Positions 26,628-35,326 of a stretch of DNA of 64,000 nt are shown one piece after another. Source of the stretch: Bog-473 sp963838835 (GTDB lineage: Bacteria > Actinomycetota > Acidimicrobiia > Acidimicrobiales > RAAP-2); assembly GCA_963838835.1 (NCBI GenBank), contig CAWITA010000018.1:62001-126000 (forward strand). Direction: 5' to 3'. The position numbers and the translations under genes are program-made. Positions within the stretch are counted from its first letter, which is position 1; each line of letters begins with the position of its first letter. The notes under the pieces were generated by a model, which did not search any database, was not told the origin of the DNA, and saw nothing but the letters and a program-made list of their open reading frames with translations.

Positions 26628-28013
26628 CTACCTGGGACTGAAGAGCGGCGCCAGCTCTGACACGTCCTTCACCCTGACCAAGTCACGCGCCCGAGCATAG
26701 AGCTCCTCCCCTTGCGACGCACCCAGGACGCGCGCCGCCATGTCCATGTACTTGGCCTTGAATTCGTCCTCGGTCATGGGGTTGCCTGGGTTGCCCTTCG
26801 GATAGAGGACCTCGTCGGTGAACTGCCGGCCGTCCCGGAGGCGTACCGTCACCCGGCCGGGCATGGAGTTCTTGACCCGTTCGTAGAGCTCGGTGTCCTG
26901 GTGCACCTTGGTGCGGGGGATCATCGCCTGGATCACCGGGTCGCCGACCGTCTCGTCCGTGAACTCGTCGACACCGACCTTGCCGCGTACCGCGGCCACG
27001 GACAGGGCAAAGGGCAGGCTGGCCTGCGCGCTGACGACGGTGGCGACCCTTTGCTTCGCCAAAAAGGGTTCGACCTTCTGCCAGCCGGCATCGATCTCCG
27101 CGATGTCCTCGTGGTGGATCCCGTGCTCCCGCATGATCTTGAGCAGTGCCTCAACCGGTGCGTGCAGGGTCACGTTCATGGGGTAGCCCTTCACCCAGCG
27201 GTCGGTGATGACGTAGGAGGACCCGAGGCCGTCGAGGAGCGCCGAGGGGTCGAGCCGCCCTCCGGTGTACATGCTGGCGAATCCCTGCACGCCCTCCAGC
27301 CCGAGTTCGGTCGCCCGGAAGCCCGTTTCGGCCAGCAGCGCAGCGGTCACACCGCGTTCGCTCGCCATGCCCCCGTTGAGCGACCGCTGCCAGGCGCCTT
27401 CCTCGTGCCCTTGGAACGTGCCCCCGGTGAAGGCCGCGGCGAGGCCGAGCGCGTAGTTCGTGTGGCGCGGGTCGAGCCCCAGCACGCGGGCACCGCCGGC
27501 GGCCGAGCCGAAGGTGCCGTAGAGGGCGGGGACGTAGAACCCCGAGCCGGCGGTGAGGGTGGCGCGGGTCACCCGCCACATCACCTCGTACCCGATGACG
27601 ATGGCGAGCACGAGCTCCCGGCCGGCGCGGCAGCGCGACTCGGCCAGGGCGAGCGGCCCCGTGACCGCGAACGGATAGGCCCGGCTGCCCGCGGCGAAGT
27701 CGGCGTACTCGAATCCGAGCGCCATGGTCCCGTTGGCCAACGCCGCACGCGACGACAGCGTCTTGGCGCCCGAGGCGATGATCGTCGCCTCGGGTTGGCC
27801 GCCGCCCTCGCGCGCACAGAACTCGGCGATGCTCCGGCCCCAGGGCTTGGTCGCCCCGACGAAGAGGCACTCGCCGAGGAAGTCCGCGAACGCGCGTCCC
27901 GCCTCCTCGGCCACGGCATCGGGCAGGTCCTCGAAGCGCAGCCCGGCCACCCATTCGGCAAGCTCCCGGGTCACCAGCCGTCCCTCGGTGACGGTGTCCT
28001 CACCGGTGTGCAT
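26628..28013 (-). CDS. MmgE/PrpD family protein (second copy)
   Basis: The 461-residue protein starts at ATG 28013. The open frame runs to 28124, but the added residues look noncoding. It shows the same two-domain layout as the copy at 23440 (helical N-terminal domain with LANGTMALGFEYADFAAGS; C-terminal KGNPGNPMTEDEFKAKY), but the sequences differ widely. The conserved His-x-x-Glu-Asp-Asp stretch reads GFEYADF here. It may therefore have a different substrate, or be one half of a heteromer with the other copy. It sits directly upstream of the LeuC-like gene on the same strand (22 bp). Confidence 0.86.
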   Translation of the reverse strand: MHTGEDTVTEGRLVTRELAEWVAGLRFEDLPDAVAEEAGRAFADFLGECLFVGATKPWGRSIAEFCAREGGGQPEATIIASGAKTLSSRAALANGTMALGFEYADFAAGSRAYPFAVTGPLALAESRCRAGRELVLAIVIGYEVMWRVTRATLTAGSGFYVPALYGTFGSAAGGARVLGLDPRHTNYALGLAAAFTGGTFQGHEEGAWQRSLNGGMASERGVTAALLAETGFRATELGLEGVQGFASMYTGGRLDPSALLDGLGSSYVITDRWVKGYPMNVTLHAPVEALLKIMREHGIHHEDIAEIDAGWQKVEPFLAKQRVATVVSAQASLPFALSVAAVRGKVGVDEFTDETVGDPVIQAMIPRTKVHQDTELYERVKNSMPGRVTVRLRDGRQFTDEVLYPKGNPGNPMTEDEFKAKYMDMAARVLGASQGEELYARARDLVRVKDVSELAPLFSPR

Positions 28014-28059
28014 CGCGCCCCCCGGGGACCACGGGCTTCGGCCCCTCCCGCACGTCCAC

Positions 28060-29244
28060 CTAGAAGTGCACCAGCTGCTCGAATCTCTCGACCTCGCCGT
28101 CGGCGAACCCCTTTTCGTGGCCACGGAGTCGGTACAGGCGTGCCACGTTGTCGGCCAGCAGCGCCCGCCGGTCCTCCGTCGGTACCTCGTCGGTCACCCG
28201 CATGGCCTGCTCGCGGTCGTCCGGCCAGTTGGCGTCCTCGTAGGGGAAGTGGCTTCCCCACATGAGGTGGGCGGTACCCAGCTTGCTGCCGGTTCTTCAC
28301 CGAGGTGCGGTCCTGGTGGAAGACGAACCAGGAGTACTTCCGGATGTACTCGCTCGGGATCGCATCCGGATCGGGCAGGGCGTACTCGTCGAGGTGCCGG
28401 TGGCGGACGTAGTTGATGTCCATGAACTCGAGCCAGTGGAAGGCCCACCCGGCATTGCCGTGGGCGAACACCAGCTTCACGTTCGGGTAACGGTCGAAGA
28501 CGCCGGATGCAACGAGGGGCAGCGCGGCGTCGGCCATGGGCGGCTTCAGCCCCGGGGCGATGCCGCTCGGGGGGAGGGTCGCCTTGGCCCCACCCACCGC
28601 GTAGTGGAGGCTCACGGGCACCGCCGGTCGTGCACCGACTCCCAGAACGGGTCGTCGGCGGCGTTCCCGGCGACGGCGTTGCCGCTCGGCCACACGTCGA
28701 GGATCGCGCCACGCAGATTCGAGCTCCTCCACACAGCGCAGCAAGCTCCTCCCGGGCGTCCTCGCACGTCGTCGCGGGGATCTTCGCCAGCCCGATGAGC
28801 CGATCCGGGCTGTGCGCGCTGAAGTCGGCGATCCAGTCGTTGTAGGCCCGTGCGCAGGCCAGCTTCAGGTCCCGGTCGTCGAGCGCGGTGATGGACTCCC
28901 ACAGACCGGCCGAGGGGTACAGCACCTCGGCCTGGACGCTGTCCGCGTCCTGCGCCCGGAGCCGCTCCGCCGGGTCGTACAGGCCAGGCAGCACGTCGGC
29001 GAACCCGAGTCGCTTCTCCTTCTGGTGGTTCAGGTTGAAGCGCTGGTACCCCGAGCCCGAGGCGGCCGTGGCGGGCAGGGGGACGGCCGACGCTCCCGTC
29101 GATCACCCAGGCGTCGCCGCCGTCCAGCGGCACGAGCTTGGGAGCACGGCGCCGCAGTTGCCCGGGAAGGCGCTCGAACAGGTCGGGCGGCTCCAGAACG
29201 TGCGCGTCCGCGGAGATCAATCTGTAGTCGGTGCTGTCCGTCAT
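28060..29244 (-). pseudogene. amidohydrolase-2 family protein, about five frameshifts as read
   Basis: The gene starts at ATG 29244 with a GGAG ribosome site and the family N-terminus YRLISADAHVLEPPDLFE. It then changes frame near 29090 (to GSGYQRFNLNHQKEKRLG), 28745, 28727 (to NLRGAILDVWPSGNA), 28622 (to PVSLHYAVGGAKA) and 28288 (to HLMWGSHFPYEDANWPD), ending at ERFEQLVHF. Reassembled, it is a full TIM-barrel amidohydrolase of about 394 residues. The usual Gly-Ser-Asp-x-Pro-His metal motif reads GSHFPY. Members hydrolyse or decarboxylate ring products. Either the gene is dead or the consensus is poor here. Conservation in every fragment favours sequence error. Confidence 0.75.
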
Positions 29245-29273
29245 CGGTCTCCAGTGCTCCCGCGGCTCAATGC

Positions 29274-30489
29274 CTAGGCCGCCGCCACGACGGTGGCCGG
29301 CTCGTCGTAGGGCACCTTGTAGGTGTCCGCCGCGTTCCTCCACATGATCCGCTCGATCTCGCTCGGCGTGGCGCCGGCGCGCTCGAGGATCTCGCGGCCC
29401 AGCTGGTAGTCGACGGGCCAGCTGCTCGACGAGTGCGGGAAGTCGGGGCCCCACATGATGTTGCCCACCCCGATGTCGTAGCGGTTGGCCGCGCCCATCT
29501 CGTCGACGATGTAGACGACGCTCACGTTGCGACGGAAGTACTCGCTTGGCAACAGCGGCAAGGTTCCACTCGGCCCGGTTGCGCCGGACCGACTCGTCGA
29601 AGCGTTCGAGGTAGTAGGGCACCCAGCCGGTGTGGACCTCGGAGCCGACGAACCTCAGGTCGGGGAAGCGCTCGAAGACCCCGGAGGTGATCATCTTGGC
29701 CAAGATGACCGGGAAGCTGCCCGCCTCGACGTCGAGGCCGAGGTTCTTGGCTCGCTCCCGCTGCTGGGGGACACCCTGGGGCGTGATCTTCGAACCCAGG
29801 TCCCCGGCCGGGAAGAAGAACTGGGTGTGGACGTTGATCGGCATACCGAGTTCGACCGCGGCGGCCCAGAAGCGGTCGTCCTCGGGCGTGGGCTCGAAGA
29901 AGGAGCCGCTCGGGTACGACTCGAGCTGGGCCGTGCGCAGGCCGAGGTCGGCGATCCGCTCGAGCTCGTCGAGGCAGTCCTCGAGGCCCGTGGTGGGCAA
30001 GCGTGGCATTGCAGACGAAGCGCTCGGGGGCGTAGGCCTGGAACTCCGCGATCCAGTCGTTGTAGACCTTGAAGCAGGCGAGGCTGAGCTCCTTGTCCGG
30101 GCAGAGCTTGATCCCGTTCCAGACCGTCCCCACGCCGTTGAAGATCACCTCGGCGTCGGTCTCGTCCTCGATGATCTCCTTCGACCCGGGCCGCAGGGTC
30201 ATAGGAGCCGGGGAACACGTCCTCGTAGCGCACGCCGCGGTCCTTGATCTGCTTGAAGCTGTCGATCAGCGACGCCCGGTCGAAGCGCTTGCCCGAGCGG
30301 AAGTACATGGAGCCGAACCCCATGGGCGACGGGCGCTTCTGTCCTTCCATGATCCAGGCGTGGCCCTTGGTCTTGCGGCGTCTCGATGACGTGGGGCCCC
30401 CGCTCCTTGAACTTGTCGGGGAGCCGTTCGGTCCACAGCGTCGGCGGCTCGTTCACGTGCCCGTCGGCGGAGATCGCCCGATACTCCAT
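29274..30489 (-). pseudogene. amidohydrolase-2 family protein (second of the tandem pair), about four frameshifts as read
   Basis: ATG 30489 follows GAGGTGAG and begins MEYRAISADGHVNEPP, the Asp-x-His-x-x-Glu metal motif of this actinobacterial amidohydrolase group. Frame changes occur near 30375 (to AWIMEGQKRPSPMGFGSM), 30195 (to SKEIIEDETDAEVIFNGVG), 30005 (to LPTTGLEDCLDELERIADL) and 29558 (to LPSEYFRRNVSVVYIVDE). The C-terminal motif is MWGPDFPHSSSSWP, with the catalytic Asp and His kept. Reassembled, it is about 405 residues. It is a paralogue of the gene immediately downstream (29-bp gap), and together they may form a heteromeric enzyme. A weak TetR-type operator lies 136 bp upstream. 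Confidence 0.75.
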
Positions 30490-30624
30490 GTCTCACCTCG
30501 TCTCTCGTGGAAGGACCGTGCGCCCGTTCACGACCGATCGGTCCCCGGCGCCAAGGACCGTCCCTCGCGGCCCCAGGCCGACCGGCGTCGGGGTGCCGGC
30601 CTCGCGCGACCCGTGATGAAAATC

Positions 30625-30640
30625 TGTCAGTCGCCTGCCA
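30625..30640. promoter_or_regulatory. weak copy of the TGTCA-N6-TGACA operator
   Basis: TGTCAGTCGCCTGCCA differs at three of 16 positions from the perfect palindrome at 37237-37252. It lies between the dienelactone hydrolase-like gene and the tandem amidohydrolase genes, upstream of the latter. A three-mismatch hit is not far from chance in a window of this size. Confidence 0.3.
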
Positions 30641-30718
30641 CATTAGCGCGTGGGCACCGCACTCGCACACCCACGACCGGGGACATCTCCGCCGTCGCCC
30701 CCGCCATTGCCCAAGAGC

Positions 30719-31432
30719 TCACTCCCCCGCCAGATGCGAGCCGAGCCACTCCAGGGTGCGCCGCCATCCGTCCTTCGCCGAGGCCTCGTGGTACGAGCTC
30801 CGGGCGTCGCAGTGGAACCCGTGCTCGGCGTCGGGGTAGCGGACGATCTCCGTCGCGACGGGCGCTGCCGCAACGGCGGCACGCAACGCCTCGACGTCGT
30901 CGACCGGGATCGACTGATCACTGTCTCCGAACAGACCGAGCCACGGCGTCTGGAGCTCCGCCGCCAATTCGACCAACGCAGGCATCCCGAAGCGGCCCTG
31001 GGAGACGCCCCCGCCGTAGAACGTCACCCCCGCGCCGAGCGACCGACGTGCGGCAGCCAGGAAGACGACGCTCCCGCCCATGCAGAAGCCGACGATGCCA
31101 ATCCGCGCCGGCTCGAATCCGGCTTGACCGAGGTAGGCGATCGTCGCATCGAGGTCCGCCAACAGATCGTCGGCCTTCAGTTCCATGATGTGCGGAATCA
31201 CCTTGTCCATCTCGTCGTAGCCGATCACCGGATCCCCGCTGCGATGGAAGACGTGGGGAGCCACGGCGAGGTAGCCCGCGTCGGCGAAGCGCTGGCAGAC
31301 GTCCTTGATGTGATCGGTGATGCCGAAGGCTTCTTGGACCACGATCACCGCGCCCCGGGCGGCTCCCGCCGGCTCCACCTCGTCGAGATCCATCGGGGCC
31401 CCGGCAACGTCAAGGCTGACAGTCCGTTCCAT
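30719..31432 (-). CDS. dienelactone hydrolase family protein
   Basis: The 237-residue alpha/beta hydrolase has the dienelactone hydrolase triad: Cys 117 in GFCMGG, Asp 172 in GDSDQSIP and His 204 in DAEHGFHC. It also has the conserved VVQEAFG with Glu 34 that interacts with the cysteine. The family opens lactones such as dienelactone in aromatic degradation, and some members act on other esters or cyclic compounds. Here it may open a lactone or ring within the island, which is inference. The ATG at 31432 follows AAGGGAAGG. It lies 90 bp after the enoyl-CoA hydratase gene on the same strand and 229 bp before the tandem amidohydrolases. Confidence 0.88.
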   Translation of the reverse strand: MERTVSLDVAGAPMDLDEVEPAGAARGAVIVVQEAFGITDHIKDVCQRFADAGYLAVAPHVFHRSGDPVIGYDEMDKVIPHIMELKADDLLADLDATIAYLGQAGFEPARIGIVGFCMGGSVVFLAAARRSLGAGVTFYGGGVSQGRFGMPALVELAAELQTPWLGLFGDSDQSIPVDDVEALRAAVAAAPVATEIVRYPDAEHGFHCDARSSYHEASAKDGWRRTLEWLGSHLAGE

Positions 31433-31522
31433 GCACCTTCCCTTCTGACGCCGTTCTCGCGCCGGCGCCGGCTGCTCTGTCGGATTCTCCGTTCCTCTCG
31501 GCTGTTGCGAGAGCAGGCGCCG

Positions 31523-32320
31523 TCACCGACGCCAGGGCTTCGCCGGCTTCACCGCGTCGCGGTCCACCTGCTCGGTCCCGATCGGGTTGCCCACCTGGGT
31601 GTACAGCAGGGCCGTGGCGAGAGCCTGACCCCGGGCAACGTCGAGCGACTGCCACAGGGCCTTCACGGTGCCCTGCACGGCGGCAGCGGGCTGCCCGGCG
31701 ATCACCCCGGCGAGCTCGCGGGCGCGTCCGACCAGGGCGTCGCGCGGCACGATCTCGGTGACGAGTCCGGCGACCAACGCCCGCTCCGCCGTCATGCGCT
31801 CGTGCAGGCCGAGCAGGGCCATCCGCAGCACGTCCGAGAAGGGCATGCGGTAGCGCAACGCGATCGGCTCCAAAGCGGCGACGAACCCGTAGGTCACATG
31901 GGGGTCGAAGAAGGTCGCGTCCGGCGAGCACAACACGATGTCGCAGTCGGCGATCCAGTAGAACGCGCCCCCGGCGCACATGCCGTGCACGGCGGCGATC
32001 ACCGGCTTCCAGACCTCGTTGCGCCGCGGGCTCAGGTCTCGGCCCGGGTCTTCGTGCTCGGCCCACGGCTGGGCGCGGTCCAGGAACGGGCTCTCAGAAT
32101 CGAGCCGTTCGGTGACGTCGACGCCGGTGCAGAAAGCCCGCTCCCCGGCGGCCGCCAGGACGACGGCGCGGATGTGATCATCGGAACGGACCTGTGACCA
32201 GAGCTGTGAGAACTCGGCGCACATGGCGTCGTTGAAGGCGTTGAGCACCTCGGGCCGGTTCAGGGTCACGGTCGCGACGCCGTCGGGCGACACGTCCACG
32301 ATGATGGTCTGAAAGGTCAT
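31523..32320 (-). CDS. enoyl-CoA hydratase/isomerase family protein
   Basis: The 265-residue crotonase-fold protein starts MTFQTIIVDV at ATG 32320, after AAGGCAGG. A GTG four codons upstream is less likely. The oxyanion-hole strands are GERAFCTGVDV (59-69) and HGMCAGGAFYWIADCD (112-127). The catalytic region around FFDPHVTYGFVAALEP has Glu 151. It should hydrate an enoyl-CoA to the 3-hydroxyacyl-CoA or perform a related crotonase reaction. It is the first gene of the 18-kb minus-strand series that ends with the acyl-CoA dehydrogenases at 14 kb, so its upstream region (32321-32467) may hold an operon promoter. Confidence 0.88.
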   Translation of the reverse strand: MTFQTIIVDVSPDGVATVTLNRPEVLNAFNDAMCAEFSQLWSQVRSDDHIRAVVLAAAGERAFCTGVDVTERLDSESPFLDRAQPWAEHEDPGRDLSPRRNEVWKPVIAAVHGMCAGGAFYWIADCDIVLCSPDATFFDPHVTYGFVAALEPIALRYRMPFSDVLRMALLGLHERMTAERALVAGLVTEIVPRDALVGRARELAGVIAGQPAAAVQGTVKALWQSLDVARGQALATALLYTQVGNPIGTEQVDRDAVKPAKPWRR

Positions 32321-32467
32321 GCCTGCCTTCACATGTCGCGCCGGCGAGAGGCTCTCGGTCCCCCTGAGGCGAACGACACTACCGTTAGCGCATCACGTGC
32401 GCTCTGCCCCTCTGCCCTGTTGGAACACCCGACGGTTGAGCATTCGCCGCCGAGGCGGTGCGTCGAC

Positions 32468-33452
32468 CTACTTCCGCTTGCTGCAGCGGGCGTCCAAGCT
32501 CTTGGCGAACTGCAGCCAAACCTCGGACCGCCGCCGCGCCTCGTCCGAGATCTCGTAGATGCGACTCAGCGGGACCGAATCGAGGAAGCGCCAGCACTCC
32601 TCCTCGGTCAGCGTCGTCCGGTCGAACCAGGCGACGAAGTCCTCTCCGTCGTCCGACGAAACCAGAGCCAGATCTTGGTCCCACGACACCGACGTTTCGG
32701 ACCTCCGGGCCGCCGGACGCACCGGAGGCGGCTCGACGGCCACCGCGGGGCGCGGCTTGCGTCCATGTTCATGCGCACGATCCGGACGGTCTCGGGCGAG
32801 ACCCCGACCGACTTGGCGACCGAGCGGAGGGATGCACCCGGATGTTCCTTGAGCGCCTCAGCCACACGGGAGCGGACCGAGGCGCTGTGCACGGGCCGCC
32901 ACTTGTTGTCGCGTCCGATGCGCGTCCACACGTCCAGCTGCAAATTCCTCCAGTTGGACGCGCCGTCTTGCTGCCGCGAAGACGTCCCACCGTCTTCGGC
33001 GAGATGGCGCAGAGCTCTGCGATGCGACGGTCGGACCATTCGGAATGAGAGACCAGCACATGCTCGGCCACGCGCTTGCGCTCGCGCAGCGTCAGTGGCA
33101 GACCCTGGTGGACGTTGCGACGGACGAATTCGATCAGGGCATCGTCGGGTTCGCCATCGAAGTACCACGCCTCCATCCGGTCCAGCCCGAGGATCCGGGC
33201 GGCCTGCACCCGATGAGCGCCGTCGATGACCAGGCCGTCGACCCGGTTGACGAGCACCGGTGGCCAGTGCCCCGCCAGAGTGACCAGCCGCTGGACGTGC
33301 TCGTCGTTGAGGCCGCCCTCACGAAACGCGGTGCTGACGCTGAGGTCGGCCAGAGCCACCGAGACCACCTCGGCGGAGGGGGGCATCGGCTCCACTGTCT
33401 GCACCATCGGCTGGACCAACGATCCCCCGCAATCCTGCGTGACGGCCGTCAC
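32468..33452 (-). pseudogene. ParB-domain DNA-binding regulator, StrR/NovG-like, two frameshifts as read
   Basis: The N-terminal frame (from 33452) carries a ParB-like domain: VVSVALADLSVSTAFREGG, then HVQRLVTLAGHWPPVLVNRV and VIDGAHRVQAARILG. A helix-turn-helix follows, with HSEWSDRRIAELCAISPKTV. After GRLR near 32975 the protein resumes in another frame as QQDGASNWRNLQLDVW, with a second predicted helix-turn-helix VAKSVGVSPETVRIVRMN. Near 32750 it changes frame again to PAVAVEPPPVRPAARRS and ends LDARCSKRK. The order matches StrR/NovG-type pathway-specific activators, not chromosome-partition ParB. Both shifts look like one-base deletions (locus 3n+1). It faces the TetR gene across a 212-bp region containing a palindromic operator. 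Confidence 0.72.
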
Positions 33453-33521
33453 CGACCGGCACGCCTCGTGCCTCGAACCACCTGATGGGTCCGATCCTTA
33501 CGTGACAGCCTGCTGCACAAG

Positions 33522-33537
33522 TGTCACCCTACTGACA
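33522..33537. promoter_or_regulatory. TetR-type operator, TGTCA-N6-TGACA
   Basis: TGTCACCCTACTGACA lies between the divergent StrR-like and TetR genes. It matches 14 of 16 bases of the perfect palindrome at 37237-37252. An outer pair, GTGACA at 33502 and TGTCAC at 33522, also forms an inverted repeat. TetR regulators commonly bind such a site next to their own gene, so autoregulation by the adjacent TetR protein is the natural guess. Confidence 0.5.
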
Positions 33538-33664
33538 GGGTAGTCAACGGGGTCCGGGCCGTCAAGGCGGTGGACCGCCCCCGGTGGCGTCCGACCCGCG
33601 TGCGCGTCGCCGCCAGGCGGCCCAGAAGTAGGGTTTGCGCAAAGTGTCACTCGACTGCGGGGAT

Positions 33665-34294
33665 GTGTCCTTGGCTCAGAGCGCCCTCAAACGAGCTCCC
33701 TCCCTGCGAGACGAGCACAAAGCGCACACGGAACGCTCGCTGCGCGACGCCGCGCTCAAGCTCTTCGCCTCCCAGGGCTACGACACGACGACGATCGAGG
33801 AGGTGGCGGAGAAGGCCGGGGTCTCGGCCCGGACGTTCTTCCGGTACTTCCCCACCAAGGAGTCGGTGCTCTATCTCCACGAGCGCCTCTGGTTTCAGTC
33901 GTTGACCGAGACCTTCCTCGGCCAACCACGCGCACTGAGCGACGGCGAGGCCCTGAAGGCGACCTTCGTCGAGCTGGCCTCCGAGCTCGCCCCCAAGCGG
34001 CGGTCGCTGCAGCTCTACACCAGAGCCTTGGCCTCGTCGACCACGTTGCGCGGCCGCCAACAGGACCGTCACGAAGAGGACATCGAGGAGGTCGCCCGGG
34101 CGATTGCGACCCGGCGCAGCGTTGCTGCGCCGGATGAGGCCTGCTTCCTCTTGGCGGCGGTGTCGCTCATGGTGCACCGGCGCGCGCTCGACGCCTGGAT
34201 CGACGACGGCGACATCGATCTGGGCGTCAGGGTGGCCGAGGAATTCGAGATCCTCGCCGCGGAGTTCCGTCAGGGCCACGCGGCGGGTTCGTAG
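33665..34294 (+). CDS. TetR-family transcriptional regulator
   Basis: The 209-residue protein has an N-terminal TetR helix-turn-helix: ERSLRDAALKLFASQGYDTT, then IEEVAEKAGVSARTFFRYFP and TKESVLYLHE. A divergent helical ligand domain follows, with MVHRRALDAW. TetR proteins usually repress nearby catabolic genes and release DNA when a CoA thioester or related inducer binds. The GTG at 33665 is chosen because it gives a normal arm before the helix-turn-helix. A TTG at 33635 and a GTG at 33644 are alternatives. The palindrome at 33522-33537 lies about 130 bp upstream, and the same motif recurs before the ligase at 37.6 kb, so a small regulon is likely. Confidence 0.87.
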   Translation: MSLAQSALKRAPSLRDEHKAHTERSLRDAALKLFASQGYDTTTIEEVAEKAGVSARTFFRYFPTKESVLYLHERLWFQSLTETFLGQPRALSDGEALKATFVELASELAPKRRSLQLYTRALASSTTLRGRQQDRHEEDIEEVARAIATRRSVAAPDEACFLLAAVSLMVHRRALDAWIDDGDIDLGVRVAEEFEILAAEFRQGHAAGS

Positions 34295-34336
34295 GGGGCC
34301 GGCTCGGTCCCCGGGGTGCTCCGTCCGCCGGCCCCC
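34294..34336 (+). terminator. hairpin terminator after the TetR gene
   Basis: A perfect 9-bp stem GGGGGCCGG / CCGGCCCCC begins on the last base of the TetR stop codon and encloses a 25-base loop. There is no U-tract. It separates the regulator from the SDR gene 58 bp further on. Confidence 0.5.
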
Positions 34337-34393
34337 GCCGCCGCGGTCTCGACGCGCTGGACAGCCGTCCGTGGCGACGGGAACATCCCGGGT

Positions 34394-35167
34394 ATGACCA
34401 CCTCTGTCACCGACATCTTCAACCTCGAAGGGAAGACCGCCGTCGTCACCGGCACCAGCGCGGGAATCGGCAGCAGGCTCGCCCGCACGCTGGTCCTGGC
34501 GGGAGCAAGGGTCGTGGCGATCGCGCGCCGGCGCACCGAGCTCGATGACGAGGCGTCGGGGACGGGACGGTTGGCGCCCATCACGGCAGACCTCGCCGAG
34601 CGTGACCAGGTTCTGGGCGCGGCGCAGGCCAGCCTCGAGGCGCTCGGGGGCACCGTCGACATCCTGGTGAACAACGCGGCGTACATCGCCGCCGGGGTCA
34701 AGGCCGAAGACGAGTCCTACGACGACATCCGGCGGACGTTGGCGGTCAACGTGGAAGCGCCGATCATGCTGGCGCAGGCGTTCTTCCCCGGCATGCGGAC
34801 GGCGGGCCGCGGTTCGATCGTCAACATCACCTCGATCTCTGCGCTGGCCGGGAACGGGCGCTTCCCCCAAGCCGTCTACGCAGCCACCAAGGGGGGCCTC
34901 GAGGCGATCACTCGGGAATGGGCCACGCAGTGGAGCCGCTATGGCATCCGGGTCAACAGTCTCGCACCCGGCTTCATCGAGTCCGAGCTGACGTCGACGG
35001 TGATCCACATCCCAAAGGTGCAGGATTGGATCCTGCGGAACACCCTTCTCCCCCGGCACGGCCAGCCGGAGGACTTCGACGGCGCACTCCTCCTGTTGGC
35101 GAGCGATGCCGGGCGCTACATCACCGGACAACACATCGTTGTCGACGGCGGTTGGACGGCGCGCTGA
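34394..35167 (+). CDS. short-chain dehydrogenase/reductase (SDR)
   Basis: The 257-residue classical SDR starts at ATG 34394. The open frame extends to 34316 but crosses the terminator. The cofactor loop is TGTSAGIGS and the structural motif is LVNNAAY. The active site is ITSISA with Ser, then YAATK with Tyr and Lys. The C-terminal VDGGW is typical of FabG-like oxidoreductases. Arg residues after the second beta strand (IARRRTEL) favour NADP(H). It should oxidise or reduce a hydroxyacyl or alicyclic carbonyl. The substrate is not readable. It lies downstream of the TetR gene and 159 bp before the next SDR, which has its own promoter. Confidence 0.88.
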   Translation: MTTSVTDIFNLEGKTAVVTGTSAGIGSRLARTLVLAGARVVAIARRRTELDDEASGTGRLAPITADLAERDQVLGAAQASLEALGGTVDILVNNAAYIAAGVKAEDESYDDIRRTLAVNVEAPIMLAQAFFPGMRTAGRGSIVNITSISALAGNGRFPQAVYAATKGGLEAITREWATQWSRYGIRVNSLAPGFIESELTSTVIHIPKVQDWILRNTLLPRHGQPEDFDGALLLLASDAGRYITGQHIVVDGGWTAR

Positions 35168-35214
35168 CCCGGGACGGGTGACGGCACACGCGCTCCTTGC
35201 GGTGTCCGCATCCT

Positions 35215-35243
35215 TTGACACCCCGATGACGCAGACATAGCTT
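35215..35243 (+). promoter_or_regulatory. SigA-type promoter
   Basis: A perfect -35 TTGACA (35215-35220) is followed after exactly 17 bases by TAGCTT (35238-35243), a TAnnnT -10 box. It lies about 85 bp upstream of the ATG at 35327. This is the clearest promoter in the window. Confidence 0.6.
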
Positions 35244-35326
35244 CTCGAACGCCGGACGATCTCGCCGGGTTCACGCCTCGAGGGCCGCGCGGACCCTGTG
35301 CAACGACGACACGAAGGAGACCCCAG

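Noticed and set aside
32468..33452. Antibiotic biosynthesis cluster suggested by the StrR-like regulator
   Set aside because: No polyketide, peptide, aminoglycoside or tailoring biosynthetic genes are nearby. All neighbours are catabolic.
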